Source: an uncultured Actinomycetes bacterium
GTDB lineage: Bacteria > Actinomycetota > Actinomycetes > Nanopelagicales > Nanopelagicaceae
Assembly (NCBI GenBank): GCA_937860175.1
Contig: CALMBJ010000126.1
Coordinates: 1 to 9,038, forward strand
Length of the DNA: 9,038 nucleotides
Direction: 5' to 3'
Shown here: positions 7,896-9,038 of the stretch, one piece after another
How positions within the stretch are numbered: position 1 is the first letter of the stretch
Layout: every line of letters begins with the position of its first letter
Notes under the pieces: model-generated
What the model was told of the DNA's origin: nothing
The model's database searches: none
What the model saw: only the letters and a program-made list of their open reading frames with translations
Position numbers and translations under genes: made by a program

Positions 7896-8911
7896 AGGAG
7901 ATTCGTCGGCTGGCGATTGCAGGCATAATTATTGCCTTGTTCACGCTCTCTCTATTTTCACTTCGTTCTGGCTCCTCATCGGCACCTGATTATCAAACAG
8001 TTAGCTCGGTAGCGGGTCGAGAAGAGATCACAATAGAGATCCCATCGGGCGCAACAGGATCTGAGATCGCGGTTATTTTGTACGAAGCAGATGTGGTGAA
8101 ATCTGCACAAGCATTTTTTCGAGTCGCGGTAGCTGATTCAAGATCTCAAAAGATCGCACCTGGTGGTCATCGCTTATCTCTTCAAATCTCGGCACGGCAA
8201 GCGCTGGAACAATTGTTAGATCCAGAACGTATCCCAAACTTGATAAGGATTAACGAAGGGGCCTGGAGGAGTGAGATACAAAGCAGTTTCCTCAAATTTG
8301 GTTTCTCCTCTACTGAAGTTAAGTCAGCCTTCTCCTCGCTTAAATTGCCGCAAGGATTTTCTAGTAGTGAGGGCTTACTCTTTCCGGCGCAGTACTCTTT
8401 TCCAGATGGCACAACAGCAGCTGTTGCTGCGCAGCGTCTTGTCGATAGATTCAGTGAAGACAGATATGCGAAAAAGTTGCTGCAAGGAAGTGCGCAGTTC
8501 TCACCACAACAGCTGTTAACGATCGCATCGATTATTCAAGCTGAGGGAGTAACCGAGGATTTCACACGGGTATCAAGGGTTATCTATAATCGTCTAAAGA
8601 TTGGGATGCCCCTGCAGATGGATTCAACGGTTCACTACATTATGCAGGCTAGGGGAGATATCTTCCTCAGTCGTAAATCAACAATGGTGAACTCGCCTTA
8701 CAACACCTACCGCAGATATGGACTTCCTCCCGGTCCCATTTGTAATCCTGGTGCTGATGCGATCAAAGCCGCTTTGGAGCCAGCACCTGGAGATTGGCTC
8801 TACTTCATCACCGTTGCACCTGGTGATACTCGCTACACATCAAACTTCGATGAGTTCAATAGATGGAAGGCGATTTACACAGAGAATCGCAAGGCTGGTG
8901 TTTTCGAATGA
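7892..8911 (+). CDS. mltG: Endolytic peptidoglycan transglycosylase MltG (YceG family)
   Basis: The 339-residue protein is membrane anchored by one N-terminal segment (about 7-24) and acts on the outer face of the membrane. It cleaves nascent glycan strands and so sets glycan chain length. A LysM-like subdomain covers about 45-115 (ITIEIPSGATGSEIAVIL). The catalytic domain has EGLLFPAQYSF (160-170), TIASIIQAEG (210-219) with the catalytic Glu at E218, and VIYNRLKIGMPLQMDSTV (230-247). It also has the signature NSPYNTYRRYGLPPGPICNPG (267-287, described here by position and key residues). Many actinobacterial MltG proteins carry a long cytoplasmic N-terminal extension; this one starts almost directly with the TM segment and is close in size to the E. 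coli enzyme. It overlaps ruvX and aroE by four bases on each side (ATGA), indicating tight translational coupling. Confidence 0.95.
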   Translation: MKEIRRLAIAGIIIALFTLSLFSLRSGSSSAPDYQTVSSVAGREEITIEIPSGATGSEIAVILYEADVVKSAQAFFRVAVADSRSQKIAPGGHRLSLQISARQALEQLLDPERIPNLIRINEGAWRSEIQSSFLKFGFSSTEVKSAFSSLKLPQGFSSSEGLLFPAQYSFPDGTTAAVAAQRLVDRFSEDRYAKKLLQGSAQFSPQQLLTIASIIQAEGVTEDFTRVSRVIYNRLKIGMPLQMDSTVHYIMQARGDIFLSRKSTMVNSPYNTYRRYGLPPGPICNPGADAIKAALEPAPGDWLYFITVAPGDTRYTSNFDEFNRWKAIYTENRKAGVFE

Positions 8912-9038
8912 TTAACGCTGCTGTTCTGGGTTCGCCAATCAATCATTCGCTGAGCCCACTTCTTCACACTATCGCCTATGAGTATTGCGGAGTAGAAGGT
9001 ACATATGAGGCGATTGAAGTTGGTGCAGGAAATTTGTC
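8908..9038 (+). CDS. aroE: Shikimate dehydrogenase, N-terminal part (runs off right edge)
   Basis: The first 43 codons are visible. GSPINHSLSPLLH (8-20) is the diagnostic shikimate-binding motif of the AroE family, with the two binding serines at S14 and S16. The enzyme reduces 3-dehydroshikimate to shikimate with NADPH in aromatic amino acid synthesis. The ATG overlaps the mltG stop as ATGA. An mltG-aroE pair is normal in actinobacteria and is usually followed by more aro genes, which would lie beyond the window. Confidence 0.93.
   Translation, partial: MINAAVLGSPINHSLSPLLHTIAYEYCGVEGTYEAIEVGAGNL

Overview
The window is a stretch of core chromosomal housekeeping genes from an actinobacterium. 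The gene order (MBL-fold hydrolase, hisS, aspS, DUF948 protein, alaS, ruvX, mltG, aroE) is the conserved actinobacterial arrangement; Mycobacterium keeps the same genes in the same relative order. Base composition looks balanced, much lower in GC than most actinobacteria. Intergenic gaps are tiny and several genes usually present in this cluster are missing. Together this suggests a streamlined lineage such as the freshwater acI / Nanopelagicales group. The taxonomic placement is inference from gene order and composition, not from a marker comparison.

Layout: bases 1-532 (minus strand) hold the N-terminal 177 codons of a DUF349-family protein that runs off the left edge. Bases 533-705 are a divergent intergenic region, the only real regulatory gap in the window. 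It contains a perfect 12-bp palindrome (680-691), a distant matching half-site (601-608) and weak candidate promoters for both directions. From about 706 to the right edge everything is on the plus strand and almost gapless: MBL-fold hydrolase (706-1374), hisS (1374-2630), aspS (2646-4400), a one-TM DUF948 protein (4422-4784), alaS (4794-7466), ruvX (7470-7895), mltG (7892-8911) and the first 43 codons of aroE (8908 to the edge). Stops and starts overlap at MBL/hisS, ruvX/mltG and mltG/aroE. All other gaps are 3-21 bp, and no terminator is visible, so this is most likely one transcription unit, possibly with an internal promoter in front of the DUF948 gene.

Functionally the unit joins translation (three class II aminoacyl-tRNA synthetases: His, Asp, Ala) with pre-rRNA processing / nuclease maintenance (RuvX), peptidoglycan chain termination (MltG) and shikimate synthesis (AroE). 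All proteins look intact with their catalytic residues. I see no mobile element, CRISPR array, RNA gene, phage or defence module, and no convincing novel system. The points worth a second look are the palindrome in the divergent region, an AspRS with the residues expected of a non-discriminating enzyme, the loss of genes that normally sit between aspS and the DUF948 gene, an uncertain MBL start codon, a leaderless-type promoter before the DUF948 gene, and an excess of the octamer GCGATCGC.
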